From the NCBI GenBank assembly GCA_030323885.1, contig CM059198.1:78180931-78244930 (forward strand): 64,000 nt of DNA. The letters are read 5' to 3'. Position 1 is the first letter of the stretch. Every line of letters begins with the position of its first letter. The translations under genes were made by a program, and so were the position numbers. The notes under the pieces were generated by a model. That model ran no database searches, was not told where the DNA came from, and saw only the letters and a list, made by a program, of their open reading frames with translations. Below are positions 43,215-55,058 of this stretch, piece by piece. Source of the stretch: Branchipolynoe longqiensis (Eukaryota > Annelida > Polychaeta > Phyllodocida > Polynoidae).

Positions 43215-43875
43215 ATGCTACCCTCTACAACCCTCTGATATCCTCTACTACCCTTTGCTACCCTCTACTACGCTCTACTACCATATCCTACCCTCTGCTA
43301 CCCTGTACTACTCTCTGCTACTCGCTGTTATCCTCTACTACCCTCTAGTAGCCTCTGATATCCTCTACTACCCTCTGATATCCTCTACTACCCTCTGCTA
43401 CCCTCTACTACCCTCTACTACCATATACTACCCTCTGCTACCCTCTGCTACCCTTTACTACCCTCTGCTACTCGCTGTTATCCTCTACTACCCTCTAGTA
43501 GCCTCTGCTATCCTCTACTACCCTCTGCTACTAACTACTACCCTCTACTATCCTATACTCCCCTCTGCTACCCTCTACTACCCTTTAATCCGCGCTGCTA
43601 CCCTCTACTACACTCTGCTGCCCTATGCTACCCTCTACTACCCTCTACTACCATATACTACCCTCTGCTACCCTATCTTACCCTCTACTACCCTTTACTA
43701 CCCTCTGCTATTTGCTGTTATCCTCTACTACCCTCTAATAACCTCTGATATCCTCTACTACCCTCTGCTACTAAATACTACCCTATACTATCCTATACTC
43801 CCCTCTGTTATCCTATACTACCCTATAATCCCCTCTGCTACCCTCTGCTACCCTCTACTACACTCTGCTACCCTC
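43199..43875. repeat. CTACCCTCTA array, right part
   Basis: Continuation of the array at 36357-36742, beyond the LINE, with 10-bp units and variants (CTGATATCCTCTA, CTAACTACTA). A 252-codon frame across it is an artefact. Confidence 0.95.
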
Positions 43876-44204
43876 TTGAAATATCTTGATAGCCATCACC
43901 TAAATAACTATAAATGTAATTCAACACTTATAGTTGGGCAGGAAGTGGATTGTATTATTTTCTTACTTTCACATAGATACAATTACAAACATGCAGTATG
44001 CTGGGCTTCTTGACATATCAGCTTACTGTAACTCTCTTAATTAAACCTAATCTACACTCCACCGTAAACCCGATTCACATTTTCCCCTATTGTAGATCCT
44101 TCTGGCCTATATTATATTTGAACCATTCCTACATATTTAATCATTTTACACATATCAGTACAACTATTAATTATACATGACACTTAAGAATGTAACCAAC
44201 AAGT
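43876..44204. other. Unassigned insert within the CTACCCTC array
   Basis: Non-repetitive, AT-rich, no coding support. Array units appear again after it, suggesting an inserted segment. Confidence 0.45.
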
Positions 44205-44300
44205 TGCATATTTGTACACTCTGTTACTACATGCCACCTTCTGCTACCCCCTGTTACCTTCTTATGATCTCTGCTACCATTTGCTACCCTCTGTTATCCA
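44205..44300. repeat. Outlying piece of the CTACCCTC array
   Basis: Units such as CTGTTACTACATGCCACC, CTGCTACCCCCTGTTACC and TGCTACCCTCTGTTATCC, more diverged than the main array. Confidence 0.7.
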
Positions 44301-44329
44301 CTACATTTGAAGGACATTCTCTATCACGG

Positions 44330-45010
44330 GTCGGCCCTGGATGTTTCCAAATGTTTAAAACATCCGCGGCGATCTGGGGAATATTGCAATCCGGGCTCGA
44401 TCCGGCATCATCCGGCATCATCCGGGTGTAATCCGGGGGTGGTCCGGGTAGTCAGGGGGTGAAGCAGGGGTAGTCCGTGTACCGTCCGGGGCAGTCTGGG
44501 GAAGTCTGGGGAAGTCCAGGTGTTTTTTAAACCGGATGACCCACGTTTTAGCCACGGTTTAACCCGGACCATCTCCTGACCAGCCCGGACTAGCCCGGAC
44601 ATAGACACGGACCACTCCAGGACTGCCCGGATAAGATCAGGATGAGCCAGATGAGCACGAATTAGCCACAGATGGCCACATATAGCCCGGTTTACCACGG
44701 ATCAGTCTAGGATGAGCCCCGTTTTGTATATATATAGCAGGAGCAAGTCCGGGGTGGTACGGGGTCGATCCGCTGTCGTCCGGGGTTGTTGGAGACTTAT
44801 CTGTGACTACTCCATGGATACAGCGGGTAGTCTAGGGGTGGTCCAGCTCAGTCTGGGTCGATCCGGCCTCCGGTCCGTTGCTAGACCGTGGCTTGTCCGG
44901 GTAGGTGTGAGCGCGAGCCCAAAAAAGACCAAAATTGTGATTTTATCCGGGGCTGTCTGGGACAGTCAGGAGGAGTGGTCCGGGGGTGGTCCGGCTAAAA
45001 ATCCGGGGCT
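44330..45010. repeat. GTCCGGG-rich repeat region with strand switches
   Basis: 44385-44520 and 44745-45010 are rich in GTCCGGG, GATCCGG and GTCTGGG. 44530-44710 is rich in the complements (CCCGGAC, GCCCGGA, CACGGACC). GATCCGGC, CGGGGTGG and similar words recur without strict period. It may be a decayed element with internal inverted repeats. No coding support. Confidence 0.75.
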
Positions 45011-45279
45011 CGGGCTAAAGGGAACAAAAAAGGTGGTTTCATGCAGATTTGTCTACAGGCATGAAATTTGGCACAGACCCGAATATACTAAATTTATTTT
45101 TTGAGGGCGCTGAATCCAATGCTAATTGGGGCTGCCATATTGGCAAAATCCAAGATGGCCACCAGTCACTATTTGATTTTGTCATAACTTCATAACCAAA
45201 AGGCATAGGATCATGAGTGAAGGATCTTTTTATGCTGTTGACCTTAAGGATTCCGACTCTGAACTATGTTTCCTTTGGT

Positions 45280-45560
45280 TCCCGGTCGAGTCAAACTAAT
45301 GACTTAAACATTTATACTTGTCGCTTCCTGGCCAGGTGCTTGGCATTACTAGGATAGTGCAAGGACTGGTTGGCTCAGTGTCAGGATAATGTGACTGAGT
45401 GGTGGGGGGGGGTATCAGGTCATTGGAGGAGCAGCCTGGTCTGTCAGTGGGTCAGCACTATAAAGTCACCATGAGTGCACACCATCACAAGTTGGTACCT
45501 GTCCTGATATGACGGTAGAAGTTGCCAGGACGTAAAACTCCAACAACGAACCAACCAACC
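45280..45560 (+). mobile_element. SINE-G lacking most of its head
   Basis: TCGAGTCAAACTAATGACTT, CTTGTCGCTTCCTGGCCAGG, CAAGGACTGGTTGGCTCAGT, GGATAATGTGACTGAG, then a G8 run, GGTCAGCACTATAAAGTCAC and GACGTAAAAC with a CAAC-rich tail. Confidence 0.82.
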
Positions 45561-45925
45561 TACCAAACTCAATGTTCACGCTGTGGATTCAAAGAGAACG
45601 TTTTTATTAATTTATTAATTTATTTCTATTTGTTCAGATACTTTTTGTCTCAGCAGGTAGCTAGCTAGCTTCCGTGACCTACGTAGTACAGATACAATTG
45701 CTCGCTGGGAGGCTGTCCATGCTAAACGCTAAGCGGGATGTGCAAGGGTTGCGTGGTTAAAACGAAGGTCCGCAGCCTGTGATTAGCCTCATTATCGATA
45801 CGTGGTATCGATTGTAGTCGGCGTGTGCCATTATCTGCGTGCAACCAGCCATCCTGAACAAGCACCAAGTACACCGCTGTATCAACTCTACTCACGCACC
45901 CGCACGCAATCCGTATGTAGTAGTT

Positions 45926-46080
45926 GGTTGGTTGATTGTTGGAGGTTTACGTCCTGGTAACATCTAAGGACATATTGGGACGTGTACCGACTTGTGACAT
46001 TGTGCACTCATGGCGACTTTATAGGGCAAGGATTGGTTAGTCCTGGTATGACCTTAGATGTTGCTAGGATGTAAATCAAC
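45926..46080. repeat. Fold-back of SINE-G tails
   Basis: 45930-46025 is a reverse SINE-G 3' end (TACGTCCTGGTAACATCTAA to TCATGGCGACTTTATAGGG). It is followed at once by a forward piece (AAGGATTGGTTAG, GACCTTAGATGTTGCTAGGA, TGTAAATCAAC). The two tails can pair across ~110 bp. Confidence 0.75.
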
Positions 46081-46862
46081 AAGAACAACTCTGCCTCATG
46101 CAATGACATCCTCAATACTATTAGTCCGGGGATAATTCACTCTCAGTTCAGACCTGTTGAGAGCAGCACTAATGGAAGTATTGGCAACAAAAGAGCTTCA
46201 ATGTTTAGGAGCTTTAATTAATCAATCTACTCATCGCTTATATATTTGCTATAAATACCATGCAAATAATCAACGTATATATATACATATCTAACTTATA
46301 CAGCAAAATATTGAAATAAACACTAATGTGATATTGAAAGGTATTTGAAATAAATATGAAGTTGAATATACTTGATTTTAAATAGTATGTACAATCTGTG
46401 TAAGCGAATAATGAAATCCAAATGCGATTTAAGCTGATATTAAGAAATGTTTGTTCAATATATAATACGTTTAATATAAATATGAATGTTATCTATGCAA
46501 GTATTTAAATTAAAAATAAATGCGATATGAACAGATATTCCAAATAAATATAAGTCCCATTAGAACAATGCATTCAAAGTGCACTGTAAATGCTCATTAA
46601 CAAATATGAAAACACGAATGCCTGATGGGACAAATATCGGAAATAGATAAATATGATCGCAATGTAGATGGAATACAAACAAATATTGAATATTAAATCC
46701 CGCTGGATAATACATTTTAGATAATGGAAATGCTATATGTGAACAAATATTCAAAATTCAGAATAACAATTGCACTAAATGTCTTTTAAATTGTTGCATA
46801 ATACCTGCTAGCAGACATGTAGTTCTACTTAAATGCACTGTCTTCACCAATAGAAGCCAGTA
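46081..46862. other. AT-rich region, no gene seen
   Basis: AAATAAATATGAA-like words recur between 46300 and 46560, suggesting an old degenerate repeat. No coding support. Confidence 0.5.
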
Positions 46863-47032
46863 ATTACACTCCACTCTCTACCCCCCCTCCTCCCTCCCCC
46901 ACTCCTCTCCCGCACCCCCCCCCCCTCCACACACACACCCTTCATTCAACTCATCCCGGTCTCTCGCCAACAGAGTGCTCATGTAAGTATGCGTTGCTCT
47001 AGATACCACCATGGAAACACCATAGTAATCAG

Positions 47033-48062
47033 CCCTGGAGGTGCAAGTTGACCCAGTAATACACCTAGTGGGACCTATTAATACACCAAGTGGGACCCAG
47101 TAATACACCAAGCGGGACCCAGTAATTCGCCAAGTGGGACCCAGTGATACACCAAATGGGACCCAGCAATACACATAGTGGGACCTATTAAGACACCAAG
47201 TGGGACCCAGTAATACACTTACTGGGACATATTAATACATCAAGTGGGACCTATTAATACACCAAGTGGGACCCAGTAATACACCAAGTGGGACCCAGCA
47301 ATACACATAGTGGGACCTATTAAGACACCAAGTGGGACCCAGTAATACACCAAGTGGGACCCAGCAATACACATAGTGGGACCTATTAATACATCAAGTG
47401 GGACCTATTAATACACCAAGTGGGACCCAGTAATACACATAGTGGGACCTATTAAGACACCAAGTGGGACCCAGTAATACACCAAGTGGGACCCAGTAAT
47501 TCGCCAAGTGGGACCCAGTAATACACCAAGTGGGACCCATACATTCACCAAGTGGGACCCGGTAATACACCAGGTGGGACCCAGTAATATGCCAAGTGGG
47601 CTCCAGTAATACACCACATGGGACCCAGTAATACACCAAGTGGGACCCAGTAATACACCGAGTGGGACCCATAAATTCACCAAGTGGGACCCGATAATAC
47701 ACCAGGTGGGACCCAGTAATATGCCAAGTGCGACCCAATAATACACCAAGTGGGACCCAGTAATACACCAAGTGGGACCCAGTAATACACCAAGTGGTCC
47801 GAGTAACACACCAAGTGGGACCCAGTAATTTGCCAAGTGGGACACACTAATTCACCAAGTGGGACCCCATAATACACGAGGTGGGACCCAGCAATATTCC
47901 AAGTGGGACCTAGTAATGTGCCAAGTGGGACCCACTGATTCGCTAAGTGGGAGCTGGCAATATGCCAAGTGGGACCCAGTAATACACAAAGTTGGAACCA
48001 GTACTATGCCAAGTGGGACCCGGTACTACGCCATCTGAGACCCGGAAATATACCAAATGGCA
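47033..48062. repeat. 22-bp minisatellite, ~47 units
   Basis: Units TAATACACCAAGTGGGACCC plus AG, with variants (AGCAATACACATAG, CCTATTAATACATC). A CT-rich stretch precedes it (46863-46930). The Tyr-Trp-Val-Pro-Leu-Gly repeats on the minus strand are artefacts of a stop-free unit. Confidence 0.97.
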
Positions 48063-48064
48063 AT

Positions 48065-48260
48065 TCAGCAACATAGTATCTCAAAAAGACCCACACAGTA
48101 AGCTGATTTGAATAAGTCTAGTCGGTGTTGGGATAATTCCAATTTAGGTACCACATTCTCATGCACTATGAGGTTATAAAGTTGTGTAAATATCTGCATT
48201 ACACCACCGACCATCGTAACTTCCCTCAATCGTTTTTGGAACAGGATGTGTCGATGATTG
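48065..48260. repeat. R200 interspersed repeat, copy 1
   Basis: Shares with 53013-53230 the landmarks GCAACATA.TATCTC, GATTTGAATAAGTCTAGT, TATAAAGTTGTGTAAATATC and TGCATTACACC. Probably a transposon-derived repeat; no coding. Confidence 0.78.
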
Positions 48261-49868
48261 TAATAAGGTGCCGTCAGGAATCTACCGATCAATTTCCACT
48301 TCCACTGCTGGGAGAACCCATTGTTCTTCCTTTTTCGATGCTTGGAAATGCTGGTCTTCCAGGCCATGCTGTGCATACTGGTAAAACAATATTCCTTCTA
48401 TTCCTTCGATAGCTATGCCTAAAGCAATAGATAGTAATGATATCTGTACAGTCAGCCACATATTTATTTTTATTACAAAAACAGCAGATGTAATGCATTT
48501 GTGATGGCCCACGGTCTTCCACACTGCCACACACTGATGGAAGAACACCAAGATTTAGTACAGTATGCTTCCAACTGGTTTATTGACCAGACCTATCCAC
48601 TCTATGTGGCGTCAACATTCAACTGACCCACCCCCTAACTCGCCAGGTCCCACACCACCTCTATAGGTGGGTGGGGGGTGTACTAGCCACACACAGTAGA
48701 GGGCATCCCAGTCGGGGCTCTGCCTGTTGACTAGCGTGCTGCCACCTAGCACAGTTCAGTGTAACTGCATAGGTGTGCGGCGTAGTGTCTGCCACCACCA
48801 CGTGGTAGTGGGGCTCATGTACAGACTATTTCAATAAATTTTGAAGCAATCAGGACTTGAGTACCTCATCAATGTATTGAAGACCCCCACCTGAGAATCA
48901 GAATCATAAGTATAACTCTATTGAAACATGGCACTACTCTGCGGGCTATTACCAAATGAACTCACAACCGTCAAAATAACAGTGTGGAAGTCAGAGCTGG
49001 CAGTGTGGCTCTCTTCCTCTTGGTTTTACTCTTGCTTCTCTCTCTTCCTCGTTACATCTTGCTTTCCATATCACAGTACTTACTATATTGTATTTCTTCA
49101 GCCAGATTAGTCACATACTATTCTGATTGGTCAGTCTTATCAAGTAAACATGCAAATTCTGTGGTCAACCTCACTAGTCAAGCAATCTCATTGGTTAGCC
49201 TCACCTGTCAATCCAGGGTGTTGGAGGTGGGAGTGGTGTGGTGAGGGCATGCTGGGCATGGGGAGGGAACTGACCCACCCACCCAAAGCTAACTTCATCT
49301 CAGCAAATATGAATTATCAGTTTTCACAATAATAGGAAATCTACAACACACACATCACTATAACCCCAATATACAAACATCAGAGTATTTAATACAGATT
49401 TACCTATTAGTTAGATTTTAAACTTGTCTCACTGCTGCCCTGGTGGTGGTAGAGAGAAACAAACACCCTCCCCCCTACCTCACTTCCAGGTCTAACACCC
49501 TCCCACCTGTTTCCCCCCCAGGTCTACCCAGCATGCCCTGTTACCCCATGCATCAGGCTTATCCCATGCATATCCCAACTTATCTGGTATCCCAACTTAT
49601 AAGAGGCATACTTGCCCTACCATTGGGTCAATTCAATTTGGACTAGCCCTGGACACCTGTCCACACATGCCTGTGTAGTTTGGGAACATCGAAACCAACC
49701 AATCATATGCTCTTTCCAGTTTGTCGCATCTAAATACACTTTAGAATACACATAATATCATATACAAGTCCAGATAATCAATTACATTTAAATACAACCA
49801 TATATTCTTATTCCAGAGCTATTATCACCAGTGGTGCTATTTGATGCATAGCATTGGACAATTTGACA
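48261..49868. other. No gene seen
   Basis: A GGTCTTCCAGGCC word near 48353 resembles the LINE-tail block but lacks the rest. Otherwise ordinary intergenic sequence. Confidence 0.5.
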
Positions 49869-51411
49869 TTGATGCGCGAAAAGGAAGAAAGCAAGGTGGG
49901 GGTGGGAAAAAGGCGCTTTATTTAATGCCTCAGAACAACAAGGGAAATAAGCAGCTATACACAAAACAAGGCAAATAAGCAGCTATATACAAAAGTCAAA
50001 TGCGGTGAGCGCAAGGCAGTAAGAAAGCTCATAAGGAGCGGTGAAGGTATCTTAGAGTGATGAGCTCGGGGGAGCTTGAAATGTTCGGGTGAGGGGCGCC
50101 GAAGAGCCCTCCACCAGCATGTGAGCAGAGTTGGGCGGTGGAGAAAAAAGAGGGCTTGTGCCCCTCGGGGGGGTCTGCGTCTCGGAAGGCTGGTGCTGTC
50201 GGGGCGGCTTGGGGGGCGGGCATGGTGAGAATCTCCATTCTCACCATGTTCAGGGCCACCGGGTCATGCCACCCGTGGGGGAGCCTACCGTCCGCTATCC
50301 ACGTGAAGACGGTCTCCGAGTAGCGGCGGACGGTAGGCCAGGGGTAGAGGAGGTTGTCGCGCAGCACTGTGAGGGCGTGGTGGTTCAGGCCAGGGAGGGA
50401 GTGCGCGGGGAAGGCAGGATGGCTAAGGAGGGTGAGGAGGGCGAGGCTGTACTCGTCCTTGGTCGCCTCCCCCCGCTTGACCGGCTTCCGCTCAGGGCCT
50501 CTCTCGACGAGGTCCGAGGGGAAAAGGTAGTCGGGGGAGATGCCTTTTCTCCTCCCCGCCTGTTGCGTCGGCCGCGGATGCCGGGGTGTGGTTGACCGCG
50601 TCCTGGTCGTAGGTAGGCGCAGGAGTCGGCGGCTGGATGGTGCGGCGGGTGTACCGCTCGTACTGCGGGTGCACCATCCCCGGGAGCGGTGCCTGAGGCG
50701 GGGGCGGTGGGAGTGCTCCCCCGACTGTGTGCGCCCGAGGCGCCGGGGTGGGCGGTGAGGAGTAGGCCGCGCGCCGGAGCGTGGCGGCCGGAGTCGTCTC
50801 CTAGGCGCGATGGGAGCTGCCGCAGTCGAGGGTGTCGAGGCGTGCGGTGATGTGCTCCAGCGCTTGAAGGATGGCGGCCGTGTCGGCGTGGACGCCGGCA
50901 GCCCAGTCGCCCGAGGGGCGGTTGCGATGCGCCGGGGGCGAGCCCGGGGCGGAGGGCGCTGGTGAGGCGCCCCCCTGCGTGCCCAAGGCAGCGCTCCGGA
51001 CTCCCCCGCGTCCCTTCCCTTTGCCTCGACCAGGCATGGTGTCTGCGTCTGCGTCGGTAGAGGGTAGAGGTGCGTCGGCCGTGGAGATGTCCATCGGCCG
51101 TGGAGAGGTCCGTCGGCCGGGGAGAGGTCCGAGGTGGAGAGCCAAAGAAGAAAAGAGAGGGCTTGTGCAGGGAGGATGGCGGGAAGGCGAATGGCTGAAG
51201 GAGGCTGGCGGGCGGCCTTATAAGGGAAGGAGTGGGAAGGCGAGAATGCGGAGGAGGTGAGAAAGCCGCCGGGCAGGGAGAAATGCCGAGGCGGGAGAAA
51301 GCTGAGGGAGGGATGACAGGGAAGGCGAGAAAGCCGGGCGGCGGCAGGAGAGGCGGGGGGAGGGTCTCTTCCTTCCCTCGCATCAAACGCAATGCGAGCA
51401 TTACGACCAAT
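49869..51411 (-). mobile_element. DIRS-like element, partial (gag-like part only)
   Basis: On the minus strand the left terminus is ATTGGTCGTAATGCTCGCAT then GTTTGATGCGAGGG (51411-51370), shared with the 20172 element. The right terminus TTTTCGCGCATCAA ends at 49869 and is inverted relative to it. The 3' conserved motif GGTGGAGGGCTCTTCGGCGC lies near 50120-50095. There is a gag-like remnant but no RT, RNase H or recombinase. GC-rich compared with the surrounding DNA. Confidence 0.78.
50029..51037 (-). pseudogene. Gag-like ORF remnant of the DIRS-like element
   Basis: Begins MPGRGKGKGRGG at 51037, an Arg/Gly-rich start, then a short amphipathic segment (ILQALEHITARLDTL). A frame change follows. 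The conserved domain continues in the frame ending at 50029: GRRKGISPDYLF, LVERGPERKPVKRGEAT, LPGLNHHALTVLRDNL and TVRRYSETVFTWIADGRLP. The same block occurs in the 57.9-62.6 kb element, so the family is real. It is a structural or nucleic-acid-binding protein by analogy with DIRS gag; no enzymatic motif is visible. Frameshifts make it a pseudogene. Confidence 0.72.
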
Positions 51412-53012
51412 TACACTCACATGCAACACGCATTAGTGCACACATGACAATAGGTTGACTTTTATTAACATGGCTTATAACGATGATTGACTGATTTAGA
51501 TATCACTAGAGTGGTTTTATATAATGAGTTGTTTGCTAGTAGAATGGTCATATAAAAATGATTGAATGATTTAGATATTATTAGAATGGTTTTACATCAT
51601 AATTCGATTAATATCAGCAAAACTTATGCAAGCATAAACACATGCAAGTAAATTGATAATATGATTAACTGTATTTCTGGATTTTCTGAATATATTGTTG
51701 GTTGTTGTCTCATGGTATTAGTTAGGGAATCTTTCAGCTTGGGCACCAACAGTATTTCTGGACTCACCTTCCTTGTTTTTACAACCCTGTTGTGTCTGGA
51801 CCCTTGCTAGATTTTACCCAGAATAGTCTAACTGCTACATGCAATGGATGCACACCAGAATCTATGATTTAGCTTTCAGAATGGTTTTAATATTGGTGTT
51901 ACAAAAGGCTATTTTTGTTTCAAGGAAATTATTTACTCTTATTTTATTTGTGATACAGACCCAAATGTCAGAATATTTTACAACGATTATCGCCCCTAGT
52001 TATTGCATCTGTCCAGTGTGCTCAAGCATGGGTGGCGGATAAAATACCCAAAGTTGATGTAATAATCTATATGGTCATGGACACAATATGAGTGACCCAC
52101 TCTCCTGCACAGTCGAGCACCACCTACCATGCATATATTGCACATATAATTCACAGATGTATAGCAAGAAGTATTGAAACATGCAATTCTTTAATAGTGT
52201 AACATAGCAGTGAATATATGGAGACTGCTTCCTAACAGGTAGTTTGACTTTTATAGTGGTTACAGCACATGTTTGGACCGTCCTACTTCTCCCATCTCTT
52301 TGTTAGGACTGGCCTACCCAGCAACTAAATAAGGAGTGTAGTCACACACTCTTAGCACTCTACTCCCAGACATCGAGACATCAACATCTCCAAGTCAGTT
52401 AGGCCTGAAACCTGATCTGGCTAGTCACAGCTTATGGGATGGATTCAACTTGCTGAGCTTCTACAATATGGACCAATGGACATGAGGAGGATTGGTGACT
52501 GTGGTGTCTGCCTTTTCCCACATCACTGCTGCTTAGCCTGACATGCACATCCATCATCAATTGAGACTCTATACCTGTATGGTTGGCGACGGCTCAGAGA
52601 CAATGGATCATCTATATCTATCAACTCCTCAAGGCAACTGAGACATAGAAGAAGCACCAAGAGGACTGAGTATATCTATCATCCATATGGACTACACAGA
52701 CAGTTGTGAGTGTAATTTCATACCATTGAGAATTTATATGTAACTGTACACTTTGTAATTGTGAATATATGTTATAAGTACATATTTGTGTATCATTATT
52801 TGTCTTCTTTACTAAGAATAGAAGATGTTCCAAATTCTCTTTTCTCCTCACTATATTAGCTAGTCTATAAGATTAGGCATTAGTTATTTTATGTGACAAT
52901 AGGTTATTTACTGAATTGTTCATTGTATTCAATGCGCATTACAGGAATTAAATTATAATGCTTGCAATGTGATTACATCTGTGGAATGCACTGAGGATTG
53001 TCAATTCTGCAA
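51412..53012. other. AT-rich region, no gene seen
   Basis: AATGATTGAATGATTTAGATAT-like words recur near 51480-51580. Short frames only, no similarity. Confidence 0.55.
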
Positions 53013-53230
53013 CATACTATCTCCTAAAGACTCCCCGAGAAATCTGATTTAAATAAGTCTAGTACAGTCTTGGAAGAATGCCAATTTTGTAACAAAGTCT
53101 CAAGGTATAAAGTTCTGTAAATATCTGCATTATACCAATGACCAGCATAACTTCCCAATGAGCAACGGTTGAGCACCTATTCACCACAATGATAGGACAT
53201 ACTGGACTGAAGATCTTGCTGTTTATTGTG
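53013..53230. repeat. R200 interspersed repeat, copy 2
   Basis: Partner of 48065-48260: GCAACATACTATCTCCTAAA, GATTTAAATAAGTCTAGTAC, TATAAAGTTCTGTAAATATC and TGCATTATACCAATGACC. The 3' parts diverge. Confidence 0.78.
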
Positions 53231-53382
53231 ATCTTATATGGTAAGTCTGGTAAGCTATGCAATGGTCTTGAGTCTAATACGCGCAGGGGTCCTCATTGAC
53301 TGTTATTGTTGGGGGCACACACACAATACCCTCCCTCCTCAAGCCATCAGGCAATCACGAGCCACCCTTCATCTAAGCTTTG

Positions 53383-54005
53383 CCCGACTCTACTTTACCC
53401 TACTACTTTACCCAACTCCACTTTACCCAACTCTACATTGTTTGACTCTACTATACCCAGGTAAAGTAGAGTCGGGTAAAGTAGAGTTGGGTAAAGTAGA
53501 GTTGGGTAAAGTAGAGTTGGGTAAAGTAGAGTTGGGTAAAGTAGAGTTGGGTAAAGTAGAGTTGGGTAAAGTAGAGTCGGGTAAAGTAGAGTTGGGTAAA
53601 GTAGAGTTGGGTAAAGTAGAGTCGGGTAAAGTAGAGTTGGGTAAAGTAGAGTTGGGTAAAGTCACTTCGGGTAAAGTGGAGTCGGGTAAAGTGGAGTCGG
53701 GTAAAGTGGAGTCGGGTAAAGTGGAGTAGGGTAGAAAGGAGTTGGGTAAAGTCGAGTCAGGTAAAGTTGATTCGGATAAAGTCGTGTCGGGTAAAGTCGG
53801 GTCGGCTAAAGTTGGGTAGGGTAAAGTCGGGTCAGTTAAAGTCGGGTTGGGTAATGTTGGGTTGTATAACGTCGGGTTGGGTAACGTTTGGACGGGTAAA
53901 GTCGGGTCGGCTAAAGTTGGGTAGGGTAAAGTCGGGTCAGTTAAAGTCGGGTCGGGTAACGTCGGGTCGGGTCCCGTCGGGTCGGGTAAAGTCGGGTCGG
54001 GTAAT
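53383..54005. repeat. 15-bp GTAGAGTTGGGTAAA array with inverted head
   Basis: 53383-53458 has the complement units (ACTTTACCCAACTCT), then from 53460 the orientation flips to GTAGAGTTGGGTAAA and continues ~36 units, diversifying to GTCGGGTCGGGTAAA at the right. The first ~75 bp can fold onto the next ~75 bp. Open frames on both strands are artefacts. Confidence 0.96.
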
Positions 54006-54381
54006 ATACATATCAATGTTGTTATGCTTGCCAGACGTATGCAGCGTGCTCACTATTTCCGCGTGGGTTCCGCATGCCGCCCGCTTGTACTTTCCTTCCA
54101 CGGGATGCCTGCATCCTGGACCTTGCCTTGCGCGATGCAGCGACCCCCACCCCCTCCCCCACCCCCACCGACCACCACCCTCCACGCCCACCCACTCCAC
54201 AGAAGGGAGAGGGGTTAGGACGCAACATGGCCTTTTAAATGTGATAAAGGATTTATCAATATCCGTTTATATGCATATGATTTTATGTGTTACACATATA
54301 TGTATACATATATATGTATGACAATGATAATGAAAATAACAACGGTAATAATAATGCCAAGTATAAGGACACAAACCCGCA

Positions 54382-55058
54382 AAAACCATTCTGATCACCA
54401 ATTGTGCCACCACCAACCCTTCAACTATCAAAAAGGCTACACAAGCGCCCCTGTCACACTACGACGTAATGACGTCAGCGTAGGGAGAACGTGAAGAACG
54501 TTGAACTTCTCGGCGTAGTATGCAAATTTGGGCACAAGTTGAACGTGGATGCAACGTAGTGGACGAGATCGTAACGTCGGTAAAGCGTAGTGAGACCATC
54601 ATTCAACGAGAGAGGACAACTTCGTTTCCACCGGGTTTAATGTGGGTCAACGTAGTGGAACGTAGTGGAACGTAGTGGAACGTAGTGGAACGTAGTGGAA
54701 CGTAGTGACTAACGTTTTAATAACGTCAGTTTAACGTCATTGACGTTCACTGAACGTGCACAGAACGTACGGCGAACGTAAACCCTTACGTCCGCGTGAC
54801 GTCGAAAGTTTTGAACAGGTTCAAAACCTTGACGCGCGCCGACGTAACACGACGTAACATGACGTAGCTCGACGTCATTATGACGTAGCTAACGTCATTA
54901 TGACGTCATCAGAACGTAACCCAACGTAATGACGATAAATGACCACGTTAGGCTCACGTTGGCTCGTTACGTCGTAGTGTGACAGGGGTATTAGAGTGAC
55001 AAGTTTGATTACCTATTGTTCGATGACATTTCTTATTTTGATTGAATAAATGCAAATT
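54382..55058 (+). repeat. ~150-bp repeat, copy 1, filled with a TIR element
   Basis: 54382-54447 plus 54989-55058 matches the continuous copy at 55361-55507 (AAAACCATTCTGATCACC, AAAAAGGCTACACAAGCG, GTGACAAGTTTGATTACC, TGATTGAATAAATGCAAAT). The 541-bp insert at 54448 interrupts it. Confidence 0.93.
54448..54988. mobile_element. 541-bp TIR element rich in ACGT words
   Basis: Ends start CCCCTGTCACACTACGACGT on both strands, with 22 identical bases. Inside are a tandem GGAACGTAGT array (about 54650-54710), many AACGT/TGACGT words and two full TGACGTCA palindromes (near 54470 and 54900). No ORF. The target duplication could not be resolved because the right flank differs slightly from the empty copy. 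Superfamily unassigned. Confidence 0.92.

Noticed and set aside
43255..44013. 252-codon frame rich in Leu-Pro-Ser-Ala-Thr-Tyr
   Set aside because: Runs entirely through the CTACCCTCTA array; the unit lacks stops in this frame. Same for 36313-36883.
47394..47877. Minus-strand frames encoding YYWVPLGVLLGPTW repeats
   Set aside because: Translation of the 22-bp minisatellite. 22 is not divisible by three, yet all phases lack stops, so all frames look open.
50131..50595. 154-codon plus-strand frame, and other plus-strand frames 50540-51260
   Set aside because: Antisense shadows of the GC-rich DIRS gag-like region on the minus strand.
53423..54016. 197-codon Thr-Leu-Pro-Asp repeat frame
   Set aside because: Translation of the 15-bp array; open on both strands because of unit composition.
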